Below are positions 45,221 to 54,681 of a stretch of DNA of 64,000 nt, piece after piece. Both the position numbers and the translations under genes were made by a program. A model generated the notes under the pieces. The model worked only from the letters and a program-made list of their open reading frames with translations. It was not told the origin of the DNA and did no database searches. The stretch is from Sphingobacterium sp. UBA7855 (GTDB lineage Bacteria; Bacteroidota; Bacteroidia; Sphingobacteriales; Sphingobacteriaceae): NCBI GenBank assembly GCA_002500745.1, contig DLST01000002.1, positions 248,001 through 312,000 of the forward strand. The letters run 5' to 3'. Positions within the stretch are counted from its first letter, which is position 1. Each line of letters opens with the position of its first letter.

Positions 45221-45721
45221 CTACTTACTTTCAGACCGGTAATAAATCCAGCCCCGCAAATTTTCCAGTTCGTCGCTATTTTTGAGATCAATCAAATTAT
45301 TGATGCCTAATTTAGCAGATAATGTTCCAAATTCATCAATTTCGTGAACCGGATAAAATAGAACATTTTCATTGGGCATGTCTACATTACCCTGCAGCCA
45401 TTTATAGCCCGCAGCTTGCAGGTTGTCGATAAATGTATCAGTGACTGCCTCCAAATAGTGCATCATTTTATTAATCCAAATAAGTTCATCATTAGTTCGC
45501 GCTGGATAATGCTCTGCTACATAATCTTGTATTAGTTGCTCGCCCTCTACGTCCCAACCGTCACGAATCATCGCCAACCCCATCGCTCTTACTTCCTCTT
45601 GATAAAAATCTTGGCCGTAAACCATCATGATATCCCCAGCTATTGGGCTCTCTTCAATTTTGGCACGTAAGGCCATCTGTCTATTAAGCAGTTCGTGTAC
45701 GTAGTCAAATGTGTGTTCCAT
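45221..45721 (-). CDS. Hypothetical protein
   Basis: 166 residues, no signal, mostly helical and acidic. Features are YVHELLNRQMALRAKIEES near the start, AEHYPARTNDELIWINKMMH in the middle, and a C-terminal NNLIDLKNSDELENLRGW. No family recognised. It is convergent with the MscS gene, with only 6 bases between the two stops. Confidence 0.65.
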   Translation of the reverse strand: MEHTFDYVHELLNRQMALRAKIEESPIAGDIMMVYGQDFYQEEVRAMGLAMIRDGWDVEGEQLIQDYVAEHYPARTNDELIWINKMMHYLEAVTDTFIDNLQAAGYKWLQGNVDMPNENVLFYPVHEIDEFGTLSAKLGINNLIDLKNSDELENLRGWIYYRSESK

Positions 45722-45953
45722 AATATACCGATACTTGATTTTTATTTGTTTACTAAGTGAACATAGGTTGAGAACTTAGGGTTTGTTTTAGAAGAGAATA
45801 AAAAATGATAATCCTTACATCTTGATCGATCGAGTATTTATCAGAGCGTGTTTGTATTTACTCAACATTTTTTTACTAAAACATTTTTGGTCTGAAAGCT
45901 GTTTCTTTCAATATCAGTCACTCAACTAAACTAAAACGAAAATACATAAAGCT

Positions 45954-46610
45954 ATGAAACAGTTGCTTTTGGTGGATGATCATACATTGGTGCGATCTGG
46001 TTTCCAACTAATATTAGAGGCACAACAGGACATCACTGTAATAGCGGGGGTCGAAAATGGCGAAAAAGCCCTGGAATATCTAAACAGTTCATCGAAGCCA
46101 GATATCATTTTAACAGATATTCACATGGAGCAGATAGATGGCATTCAGCTCATTCAAGAAGTAAAAAAGAAATATGTGGATATAAAAATCATCGTTTTAT
46201 CGATGGAGGATAATATCCACGTTGTCCAGGAAATTTTTAACCTCGGCGCCGATGGCTATTTGTTAAAAGATTCTAATGTGGAGGAAATCCTTTTTGGAAT
46301 CCAGCAGGTTATCCGAGGTGAACAATACATTAGTGCATCACTGAGTATTGATATTATTAGAAATTTATCGAAATATACCCATATGGATGTAGACCGAACA
46401 GCAATAATGGCCAGGTATGATATTTCTGAACGGGAGCTATCCGTACTGGAATTGATTGCTCAAGGGCATACCAATGCTGAAATAGCGGATCAGATCTATT
46501 TAAGCAAAAGGACGGTCGAAGGGCATAGGCAACAATTAATCGAGAAAACAGGATCTAAGAATACTGCAGGACTTGTACGCTTTGGTTTTCAGAAGAAATT
46601 ATTGAGCTAA
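45954..46610 (+). CDS. NarL/FixJ-type response regulator
   Basis: 218 residues. The N-terminal receiver has LLLVDDHTLVRSGF, phospho-Asp in DIILTDIHMEQIDG and VLSMED, followed by a LuxR-type helix-turn-helix: ISERELSVLELIAQGHTNAE, then YLSKRTVEGHRQQLIEKTG. It should bind DNA when phosphorylated. No kinase is adjacent. The lactate-dehydrogenase-type gene 190 bp downstream is a possible target by position only. Confidence 0.93.
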   Translation: MKQLLLVDDHTLVRSGFQLILEAQQDITVIAGVENGEKALEYLNSSSKPDIILTDIHMEQIDGIQLIQEVKKKYVDIKIIVLSMEDNIHVVQEIFNLGADGYLLKDSNVEEILFGIQQVIRGEQYISASLSIDIIRNLSKYTHMDVDRTAIMARYDISERELSVLELIAQGHTNAEIADQIYLSKRTVEGHRQQLIEKTGSKNTAGLVRFGFQKKLLS

Positions 46611-46802
46611 CAGTAAAGTACTGGCATTCTTTTAAAAATGTTTGGCCGGCAGATCTATATGCTTCAATCATTTAAATTATCCTGCTTATCTCTTTTTCTA
46701 GCGAGGATTGATTTTATAATAGTTGTAATTATTTTGCATTTGAAATGCATTTTATCTAAGTTTGGCGCGCAGTTATAGACTATATGTAAACAATAATCAG
46801 TC

Positions 46803-47969
46803 ATGAGCCAAAAATTTGTATATAATACGCGTTATCCTTCTGTTGAAGATTTAAAGAATAAAGCGAGGAAAAGAATTCCCCGATTTGCATTTGATTATTT
46901 GACCGGAGGAGCAAACGAAGAGTTGAATCTCGCCAGAAATGAAAACGATTTTGACAACATTTTGTTAAAGCCTCAATATCTTTCAGCGAGCGATGAAATA
47001 GATCTTTCTGTCGAATTATTTGGTCGCCGTTATAGCGCGCCATTTGGTGTTTCACCCATTGGACTTCAAGGATTGATGTGGCCAAATGCACCGGAAATTC
47101 TTGCGAAAGCGGCAGCGGAAAATGATATTCCCTATATTTTGAGCACCGTATCGACAAGTAGTATTGAGCGTATTGCCGAGGTGTCGGATGGGAAAGCATG
47201 GTTTCAGCTCTATCACCCTACCGAGAATAAATTGCGAGATGACATTATCAGGCGTTTACAGGTTGTCGAATGTCCAGTATTGGTGGTATTGGTCGACGTG
47301 CCGGCGTTCGGACTTCGGTATCGCGAAATAAAAAGTGGATTGTCCATGCCACCTAAAATGAGCGTTTCGAATATTTTGCAAACATTTGCATGTCCAACTT
47401 GGGGTATTGAGACCTTAAGACATGGTATTCCTTCTTTCGCTACTTTAAAACCTTATATGGAAAAAGGTCTTGACTTAGCCCAACTCGGACAGTTTATGAA
47501 TAAGACATTTACGGGTAAAGTTGATGTTGAAAAGATTAAAGCAATAAGGGACCTATGGAAAGGCCCATTGGTGCTGAAGGGAATTGCAACAGATGAAGAT
47601 ATGCAGGCTTCCATCGCATTGGGGGTGGATGGTGTGATTGTTTCAAACCATGGGGGACGACAGCTAGACGCAAGTGAGTCTTCGATCAATTCATTAATTC
47701 GTTTGGCTAGTAATCCCGAATATAAAAAGAATATAAAAATAATGTTGGACGGTGGGATTCGCTCGGGTGTTGATTTGGCGCGTGCTCATGCTGTAGGATC
47801 AGAATTCAATTTTATAGGTAGGCCTTTTATGTACGGTGTAGGCGCATTAGGTGCAGCAGGCGGCAAACATACGATCAATATGTTCAAGACACATTTGTAT
47901 CAGGTTATGAAACAGTTGAGTCTTTCGAAGATAGCAGATTTTCCACAGCGTCTACAGGCTATTCTCTAA
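46803..47969 (+). CDS. lldD: FMN-dependent alpha-hydroxy-acid dehydrogenase (LldD-type)
   Basis: 388 residues, full-length TIM-barrel flavoenzyme that oxidises L-lactate or a similar 2-hydroxy acid. RIPRFAFDYLTGGANEE is the usual start, PFGVSPIGLQGLMWP and STVSTSSIE bind FMN, SNHGGRQLD holds the catalytic His, and IMLDGGIRSGVDLARA and FNFIGRPFMYG complete the flavin site. It is probably linked to the respiratory chain. The exact substrate is not decided by sequence. Confidence 0.9.
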   Translation: MSQKFVYNTRYPSVEDLKNKARKRIPRFAFDYLTGGANEELNLARNENDFDNILLKPQYLSASDEIDLSVELFGRRYSAPFGVSPIGLQGLMWPNAPEILAKAAAENDIPYILSTVSTSSIERIAEVSDGKAWFQLYHPTENKLRDDIIRRLQVVECPVLVVLVDVPAFGLRYREIKSGLSMPPKMSVSNILQTFACPTWGIETLRHGIPSFATLKPYMEKGLDLAQLGQFMNKTFTGKVDVEKIKAIRDLWKGPLVLKGIATDEDMQASIALGVDGVIVSNHGGRQLDASESSINSLIRLASNPEYKKNIKIMLDGGIRSGVDLARAHAVGSEFNFIGRPFMYGVGALGAAGGKHTINMFKTHLYQVMKQLSLSKIADFPQRLQAIL

Positions 47970-48428
47970 CTATTCTGTTCGGTAAGATCATCAATCTAAC
48001 CTTGTAATAGGCTTATGCCGAATGTTTACAATTTTGCTTGTAGCTTTTTTTTTTTGTGTCATCTCACAGCGCAAAAACCAAAGATCAACGCTATACCAAA
48101 TTTGGTGTTTTGACAGTGCTTGTTCAGTGCTTGTTCAGAGATCATTCAGTGCTTGTTCAGTGACAACTGAATGAGCGCTGAATGATCACTGTGAAATAAT
48201 TGACGTAAAATTGTTGTTTGGTATAATTTGGTATTACTATGATTTAGTTTTCATTGCTTGCCAAACAAAGAAATTATGGGGATTATCAAAAATGGCATCC
48301 GTTCGGACGGTTTGCCAAAAGGCATAAAGCTAAAAGAGGTTTGATCGATAGCAAAAGTTAATGTGGAGCAAGAGGATTTTTCAGTCAATGAAGAGAATTT
48401 TGATTTAATTTCTTAAGTTTGCATATCC
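47970..48428. other. Repeat-rich intergenic region before the metal-efflux operon
   Basis: About 460 bases without an intact gene. It contains an 11-bp repeat cluster (48115-48190) framed by a 10-bp inverted repeat (48093-48102 with 48225-48234). A 22-codon frame from 48276 begins MGIIKNGI, like the N-terminus of DUF6266 proteins, and stops at 48344. I read it as a relic of such a gene. Confidence 0.55.
48115..48190. repeat. 11-bp tandem repeats switching to inverted copies
   Basis: Four units on one strand: AGTGCTTGTTC at 48115, 48126 and 48148, and AGAGATCATTC at 48137. After a 10-bp bridge (48159-48168) two units in reverse orientation follow (48169-48179 and 48180-48190, GAATG-type). The whole cluster can fold on itself. 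Confidence 0.85.
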
Positions 48429-48758
48429 ATGAGGTTAATTGTTTTCATATTGATAGCATATATTCTGGGACTTTCCTTTGTCCCGTGCAGCGATTCGAAC
48501 AATCACTGCGAAGAGACTGCTATGGAAGCGAAGCTAAATCAAACACACAACCATGGTGATGATGCATCTGATGCGTGTTCAATTTTCTGTTATTGTAATT
48601 GTTGTAGCGGAAATATAACAGCTTATACGTATCAATTTCCGGAAATTGCGGGTGTTCCGGTTGCTATTTATTTTGACAATCGTATACCCGTCCTCAATAC
48701 CGCAATTCTTTCCAGCTATTTTGGAAGCATCTGGCAGCCGCCAAAGATTAATGCTTAA
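48429..48758 (+). CDS. Cys/His-rich exported protein, DUF6660-like
   Basis: 109 residues. A hydrophobic signal (LIVFILIAYILGLSFVPC) precedes a His/Asp segment (NQTHNHGDDA) and a Cys cluster (CSIFCYCNCC), both good metal ligands. A gene of this type often stands just ahead of CusA-type pumps in Bacteroidota, as here. It may bind or sense copper or another soft metal at the cell surface. The family name is from memory. Confidence 0.75.
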   Translation: MRLIVFILIAYILGLSFVPCSDSNNHCEETAMEAKLNQTHNHGDDASDACSIFCYCNCCSGNITAYTYQFPEIAGVPVAIYFDNRIPVLNTAILSSYFGSIWQPPKINA

Positions 48759-48910
48759 GTTTTTGTAAAAATTCTACAAACAAATCTGATAGAGCATCCT
48801 ATGCTGTTCATTATTCAGCTTTGTGCTCGGAATACGCCTGTTGCATTTTATTGCGACAAGCAATGAAGATATTCTAATGAGCTATTCCTTAAGCATTAAT
48901 CACGTATATT

Positions 48911-51900
48911 GTGTTAGATCATATTATAAAATTTAGCATCAAGAACAAGATTGTTATCGGTTTGATGACCTTGTTGCTTATCATTTGGGGGGCATGGAGT
49001 GCGACGAAACTGCCCATAGATGCCGTTCCCGATATTACCAATAATCAAGTCCAGATCTTTACATCTTGTCCAACGCTTGCCGGACAGGAAGTGGAGCAAT
49101 TGGTTACTTTTCCAATTGAACAAAGTATCGCGACTGTACCCAAAATTGAAGAGATCAGGAGTATCTCACGCTTCGGCCTTTCTGTCATTACCGTTGTTTT
49201 TGACGATGATGTAGATATTTATTTTGCCCGTCAGCTGATTGGTGAGCGTTTAAATGAAGCTGTGGATCAGATTCCACAAGGTATTGGTAAACCGGAGCTG
49301 GCTCCAGTAAGTACGGGACTGGGAGAAGTATATCAATACATTATCCATCCCAAAAAGGGTAGCGAAAAGAAATACAATGCAAAAGATTTGCGCACCATGC
49401 AAGATTGGATTGTTGCCCGTCAGCTCTATGGAACACCTGGGATTGCCGAGGTCAACAGTTTCGGTGGTGAGCTCAAACAATATGAAGTAGCTGTTGATCC
49501 GAATAGACTTAAGGCAATGAATATCACCATTCCGGAGCTATTTACTGCCTTGGAGAAAAACAATCAAAATACAGGTGGTGCCTATATTGATAAAAAACCG
49601 AATGCCTATTTTATCCGGGGAATTGGTCTGGCGACGTCCTTGGAAGATGTCAGAAATATTGCTATCCGCAAATCAGGATCTATACCGATTTATGTAAAAG
49701 ACGTTGCCGATGTGCGTTTTGGTCATGCAGTGCGCTATGGAGCCCTGACCTACAATGGTGAGGTCGATGCGGTAGGGGGTGTTGTCATGATGTTGAAGGG
49801 TGAAAACAGCAATGAGGTGGTCAATCGGGTGAAAGAGAAATTACCTACTATTCAGCAATCTTTACCGGATGATGTCGTCATAGAACCCTATTTGGACCGA
49901 ACAGATCTCGTTGGGCGTGCGATCAGTACCGTTGAAAAAAATCTGATCGAGGGTGCCCTGATCGTCATTTTTGTCTTGGTACTCTTTCTAGGCAATTTGC
50001 GGGCAGGTCTTATTGTAGCATCAGCAATCCCTCTGGCTTTACTGTTTGCACTTGGACTGATGAACGTCTTCGGCGTAAGCGCCAATTTAATGAGTTTGGG
50101 CGCGATAGATTTTGGTTTGATTGTGGATGGAGCCGTCATTGTGGTGGAAGCTACGTTACACCATTTAGGCTTACGAAAATCAACCGAGAAATTGACCCAG
50201 GCCGAAATGGACCATGAGGTATTTGAGTCTGCTTCAAAGATCCGTACCAGTGCAGCCTTTGGTGAGATTATTATTCTCATTGTCTATATTCCAATTTTAA
50301 CATTGGTGGGGGTTGAAGGGAAGATGTTTCGTCCAATGGCACAAACGGTTGGGTTTGCTATTTTTGGCGCATTGATTCTCTCGCTAACCTATATTCCTAT
50401 GATGTGCGCTTTGTTCCTGCCGAAAAAACAGAACGACAATCAAACCTTGAGCGACCGCATGATTGTGGGATTACAGCTTATTTATGCCCCTTTATTACAG
50501 AAAGCCATTCGGTTTAAATACCTGATCGTGAGTTTAACTGTTGCCATTTTTGCTTTATCGGTCTTCTTTTTTAAGCATATGGGTGGCGAGTTTATTCCAC
50601 AATTGCAGGAAGGTGATTATGCATTCCATTGCATACTTCCGCAGGGAAGTTCGCTTTCGCAGAGTATTGAAACTTCCATGCAGGCTTCCCGGATTATCAA
50701 AGAGTTTGCTGAAGTGAAGATGGTTGTTGGCAAGACAGGAGCCGCTGAGGTGCCAACGGATCCTATGCCACCGGAAGCAACAGATGTTATGGTGGTATTG
50801 AAGCCCCAAAAAGAGTGGAAGTCGGGCCGTTCTTATGAAGAACTGGGGCGTGCTATTCTGGAGAAGCTAGAAGTAATTCCGGGTGTTTTCTTCGAAAAAA
50901 ATCAACCGATTCAAATGCGCTTTAACGAGTTAATGACGGGTATCCGTCAGGATGTTGCTGTAAAGATCTTCGGTGAAAACATCGATTCACTGGCCGCTTA
51001 CGCCAATGTGGTTGCCGCTCAGATTCAATCTGTTCAAGGGGCAACTTCTCCACAGGTGGAGCGTGTATCCGGTCTCCCGCAAATCAATATCGTTTATGAC
51101 CGCACCCGTATCGCAAATTATGGATTGACAATTCAGGACGTCAATGATGTGGTGAGTACTGCCTTTGCCGGTCGGAGTACGGGACAGATCTATGAAAATG
51201 AACGTCGCTTTGATCTGGTCGTCAGGTTAGATACAACGCACCGAAACAGCATTGATGATGTGCGTAATCTGATGATTCCTACAGATACGGGTACGCAGAT
51301 CCCGCTTTCTCAGGTTGCTGCCATTGATTACAAATTGGGGCCGGCACAGATCAGCCGCGAAGCGGGTAAAAGAAGAATTGTGATCGGTTTTAATGTGGCC
51401 GGGCGTGATGTTCAAACCGTCGTAAAAGAAATCGAACGACAATTGACTGCAAATGTAAAGCTTCCCGCGGGCTATTATTTCACCTATGGGGGGCAGTTTG
51501 AGAATTTACAGAAGGCGAGCTCACGCTTGTTGATTGCTGTGCCAGTTTCCTTATTGCTTATTTTTATGCTGTTGTATTTCACGTTTCATTCCTTTAAGCA
51601 GGCCACACTCATCTTTACCGCAATACCAATGAGTGCTATCGGAGGTATCTTTGCTTTAATGTTGCGTGGCATGCCTTTCAGTATTAGTGCCGGTATCGGT
51701 TTTATTGCCTTATTTGGGGTGGCCGTACTCAACGGTATTGTTTTAATTGGAACCTTTAATCAATTGAAAAAGGAGGGGGTAGATGATATTTTTCAGCGTG
51801 TTAAAGAAGGCACTTTGACGCGTTTACGTCCTGTTCTCATGACAGCGACGGTAGCCTCACTGGGCTTTTTACCGATGGCTATCAGTACAAGTGCCGGCGC

Positions 51901-53233
51901 TGAAGTTCAGAAGCCTCTGGCCACCGTTGTGATTGGCGGATTAATAACGGCAACTTTCCTGACCTTGTTTGTGCTGCCGTTATTGTATATAATTTTTAAT
52001 TCTAAATGGAATATGAAACGAAGTAGTGGTGCTAAGACCTTTTTTACAATATTTATTTTCTTATTTATGATGTTGGGCTTTCAGGTGTTTGCCCAGGAGC
52101 GCATTTCTGTTACAGAAGCTGTGGAATTTGCGCTGAAGAGCAATCGTCAGTTTCAGATCAATCAGGCTGAGATCGCAGGAGCAGGTTTTAATGTCAAAAC
52201 GGCAACCGAAATTCCCAAGACAGGGATCTTTGCAGAAAATGAAGACTATCGTCCATCAGATAAGACCGGGCTGCTGAAAATCGGTGTAACGCAAAGTATG
52301 GCCTGGCCCGGACTCTATGCGGCGCGTAAAGATTATTTTAAACAGCAACTAAAATATGCGAATCTAAATACGGATGTATTGAAATCTGCGATTACCAAAG
52401 ATGTAAGGGCAGCCTATTTTCAGCTCTGGTATCTCCAGGATCGCCAAAAGTTGTATATGGAGTTGGATAGTATCTACAGCGGCATGTTTAAAGCAACAGA
52501 ATTACGTTTTAAGACTGGTGATGTCGCTGCGCTGGATAAGATCGCTGCAGAAGCAAAATTGAAAGAGCTGCAGGCTCAGTTGGTTCAAAACAAAAAGGAT
52601 ATTGTTATTCAGCAGCAGCAATTGATGATGTTGTTAGACCGTAATGAGTGGATGCTTCCTTTGGATCAGCCCTTGGAGAAGATTATCGTGAACGCCAGTC
52701 CATCTGAGGAAACAGTACATCCTTTACTTGTTTTACAGCAGCAAAATGTAAATATCGCATCATCAAATATCAGTGTTCAGAAAAATACAAATAAGCCGGA
52801 GTTCTCGGGTCGATTTTTCTCCCAACGTGTTTGGGGAGCCAAGGATCCGTTATCGGGATTCTCGGTCTCCGCATCTTTTCCGGTCTTTAGCCTAGGCGCT
52901 TATAAAAGTAAAGTAAAGGCTGCCAACGCTGAAATGGAAGTTCAACAGCGTAAGTTAGAATATGAGACGCAGGTATTTCAGACAAATAAAGGGAATGCAC
53001 TTGCTGAAATTGACAAGAACAGTGCATTACTGCAATTTTACGAGTCTTCGGGTCTAAAACAAGCCGATGCAATCATTAAAGCGGCTAGTTTGGGTTATAG
53101 AACAGGGGAGATCAATTTTGCTGAATTAAGTCAATTTTTAAGTCAGGCTATAGGGATTCGCCAGAATTATTTAGAAGTCCTTAATCAGTATAATCAATCA
53201 GCAATTCAATATAATTACTTCAATAACAAATAA
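48911..53233 (+). CDS. cusA: CusA/CzcA heavy-metal RND pump fused to a TolC-like outer-membrane domain
   Basis: 1440 residues from a GTG start. Residues 1-~1030 are a proton-driven RND pump: LPIDAVPDITNNQVQ at the first periplasmic loop, proton-relay helix GAIDFGLIVDGAVIVVE, MGGEFIPQLQEGDYA, and a long C-terminal transmembrane block. At about residue 1035 comes MKRSSGAKTFFTIFIFLFMM, reading like a fresh signal peptide ending QVFAQ, followed by a TolC/OEP domain (VTEAVEFALKSNRQFQINQA, YFQLWYLQDRQKLY). Pump and outer-membrane channel are thus one polypeptide. The CusB adaptor gene follows 7 bp later. Confidence 0.93.
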   Translation: MLDHIIKFSIKNKIVIGLMTLLLIIWGAWSATKLPIDAVPDITNNQVQIFTSCPTLAGQEVEQLVTFPIEQSIATVPKIEEIRSISRFGLSVITVVFDDDVDIYFARQLIGERLNEAVDQIPQGIGKPELAPVSTGLGEVYQYIIHPKKGSEKKYNAKDLRTMQDWIVARQLYGTPGIAEVNSFGGELKQYEVAVDPNRLKAMNITIPELFTALEKNNQNTGGAYIDKKPNAYFIRGIGLATSLEDVRNIAIRKSGSIPIYVKDVADVRFGHAVRYGALTYNGEVDAVGGVVMMLKGENSNEVVNRVKEKLPTIQQSLPDDVVIEPYLDRTDLVGRAISTVEKNLIEGALIVIFVLVLFLGNLRAGLIVASAIPLALLFALGLMNVFGVSANLMSLGAIDFGLIVDGAVIVVEATLHHLGLRKSTEKLTQAEMDHEVFESASKIRTSAAFGEIIILIVYIPILTLVGVEGKMFRPMAQTVGFAIFGALILSLTYIPMMCALFLPKKQNDNQTLSDRMIVGLQLIYAPLLQKAIRFKYLIVSLTVAIFALSVFFFKHMGGEFIPQLQEGDYAFHCILPQGSSLSQSIETSMQASRIIKEFAEVKMVVGKTGAAEVPTDPMPPEATDVMVVLKPQKEWKSGRSYEELGRAILEKLEVIPGVFFEKNQPIQMRFNELMTGIRQDVAVKIFGENIDSLAAYANVVAAQIQSVQGATSPQVERVSGLPQINIVYDRTRIANYGLTIQDVNDVVSTAFAGRSTGQIYENERRFDLVVRLDTTHRNSIDDVRNLMIPTDTGTQIPLSQVAAIDYKLGPAQISREAGKRRIVIGFNVAGRDVQTVVKEIERQLTANVKLPAGYYFTYGGQFENLQKASSRLLIAVPVSLLLIFMLLYFTFHSFKQATLIFTAIPMSAIGGIFALMLRGMPFSISAGIGFIALFGVAVLNGIVLIGTFNQLKKEGVDDIFQRVKEGTLTRLRPVLMTATVASLGFLPMAISTSAGAEVQKPLATVVIGGLITATFLTLFVLPLLYIIFNSKWNMKRSSGAKTFFTIFIFLFMMLGFQVFAQERISVTEAVEFALKSNRQFQINQAEIAGAGFNVKTATEIPKTGIFAENEDYRPSDKTGLLKIGVTQSMAWPGLYAARKDYFKQQLKYANLNTDVLKSAITKDVRAAYFQLWYLQDRQKLYMELDSIYSGMFKATELRFKTGDVAALDKIAAEAKLKELQAQLVQNKKDIVIQQQQLMMLLDRNEWMLPLDQPLEKIIVNASPSEETVHPLLVLQQQNVNIASSNISVQKNTNKPEFSGRFFSQRVWGAKDPLSGFSVSASFPVFSLGAYKSKVKAANAEMEVQQRKLEYETQVFQTNKGNALAEIDKNSALLQFYESSGLKQADAIIKAASLGYRTGEINFAELSQFLSQAIGIRQNYLEVLNQYNQSAIQYNYFNNK

Positions 53234-53240
53234 GCCAACA

Positions 53241-54551
53241 ATGAAAGTTTTCATAAAGATATTTATCGTATGTGTAGCCGTTACTGTTTTTTACGGTTGC
53301 AGTTCTAAAGAATCGAAGCATAAAGTTCAACCAGAAGGAAAGGAAGCGCCTAAATCCGAAGAAGGGCATGAGGAAGGGCCGGTTACCATAGCGGCACTGA
53401 GTGCGGCGCAAATCAAAGCCGTGGGTATCGTTTTTGGCGGTATTGAAGAGAAGGAACTAACGGCTACCCTTAAGGCTAATGGAATTTTGAGTGTACCCAA
53501 TAACAATAAAGCCAATGCAACAGCGCTTTATGGTGGTGTGGTGAAGACATTGAATGTACAATTGGGAGACAATGTACGTAAGGGGCAGGTGATCGCTACG
53601 ATTACCAACCCGCAGTTTGTACAGCTGCAGGAGGAATATGTATCCCTTGCAAGTAAGATTACCTTAGCTGAACAAGAAATGGCAAGGCAACAGGAACTTA
53701 ATGAAGGTAATGCGGGCGCACGGAAAAATCTGCAGGCAGCAACAGCAGAATTCAACAGCTTACGGGCTAGGAAGGCTTCTTTGCAACAACAGATCCAATT
53801 GATGGGCATTAACCCCAATAGCGTGAATCTGTCCAATATGCGCACTTCATTGGCCGTGACAAGCCCTATCAATGGAACAGTGAGTAATGTTTTTGCGAAA
53901 ATTGGGAGTTATGTAGATGTCTCTTCGCCGGTAATTGAGATTGTTGACAATAGTCTGCTGCACTTGGATCTGCAGGTGTTTGAGAAGGATCTACCCTTAG
54001 TTAAAGTGGGGCAGTTAATACACTTCCAACTGACAAACAATCCAGACAAAACGTATACCGCGAAAGTATTTACTATTGGTTCTTCCTTTGAAAATGACAG
54101 CAAGACCATCGCTGTGCACAGTACCGTTGTGGGCAGCAAAGTGGGCTTGATTGATGGAATGAACATTACGGGGATGATCGGTATCAATAATGTGCGGACC
54201 CCGGCTGTTCCGAATGACGCCATTGTGGAGGCCGACGGCAGGTACTATATTTTTGTAGAAACAGAAAAGAAACCTGAGGAGCATGATGAAGGGCACGACG
54301 ATCACGGGCATGCGCACGATGAGGGCGAAGCAGAACATGCGCATAGCAACGAGAAAGAAGCCGGCAATCATGGAGAAGGACAGGCCAAGAACATTAATTT
54401 TGAAAAAATTGAGATTCAAAAAGGTGTGTCTGCTTTGGGGTATACGGCGATTACCCCGGTTAGCGAAATTCCTGCCGGAACTAAAATTGTTGTAAAGGGC
54501 GCCTTTTTTATCAATGCTAAAATGAGCAATACAGGTGGGCACGAACATTAA
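53241..54551 (+). CDS. cusB: Periplasmic adaptor of the metal efflux system (CusB/CzcB), lipoprotein
   Basis: 436 residues. VAVTVFYGC is a lipoprotein signal. The membrane-fusion elements follow: a lipoyl-like half (GGVVKTLNVQLGDNVRKGQ), a coiled-coil hairpin (LQEEYVSLASKITLAEQEMA), the second half motif TSPINGTVSNVFAKIGSYVD and a beta-barrel. Near the C-terminus, about residues 345-380, is a His/Glu/Asp-rich stretch (HDEGHDDHGHAHDEGE) suited to metal binding. It links the pump to the outer-membrane part. Confidence 0.93.
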   Translation: MKVFIKIFIVCVAVTVFYGCSSKESKHKVQPEGKEAPKSEEGHEEGPVTIAALSAAQIKAVGIVFGGIEEKELTATLKANGILSVPNNNKANATALYGGVVKTLNVQLGDNVRKGQVIATITNPQFVQLQEEYVSLASKITLAEQEMARQQELNEGNAGARKNLQAATAEFNSLRARKASLQQQIQLMGINPNSVNLSNMRTSLAVTSPINGTVSNVFAKIGSYVDVSSPVIEIVDNSLLHLDLQVFEKDLPLVKVGQLIHFQLTNNPDKTYTAKVFTIGSSFENDSKTIAVHSTVVGSKVGLIDGMNITGMIGINNVRTPAVPNDAIVEADGRYYIFVETEKKPEEHDEGHDDHGHAHDEGEAEHAHSNEKEAGNHGEGQAKNINFEKIEIQKGVSALGYTAITPVSEIPAGTKIVVKGAFFINAKMSNTGGHEH

Positions 54552-54681
54552 TTATCAGCATTTGTTCACATAATGAAATCAAATAATGTCATATATATGA
54601 ACTGAAAGCTAAGGAAGGCAGCTATGCTATATGCTAGTTTCGCAGGATCGCGCAACATAACGAAAATCCATTGACGGATAT

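Noticed and set aside
48115..48190. CRISPR-like array
   Set aside because: Repeat units are 11 bp with no unique spacers between them, and no cas gene is present.
48276..48344. 22-codon frame starting MGIIKNGI as a real gene
   Set aside because: Only the first eight residues look like DUF6266; a stop follows, so it is treated as a relic.
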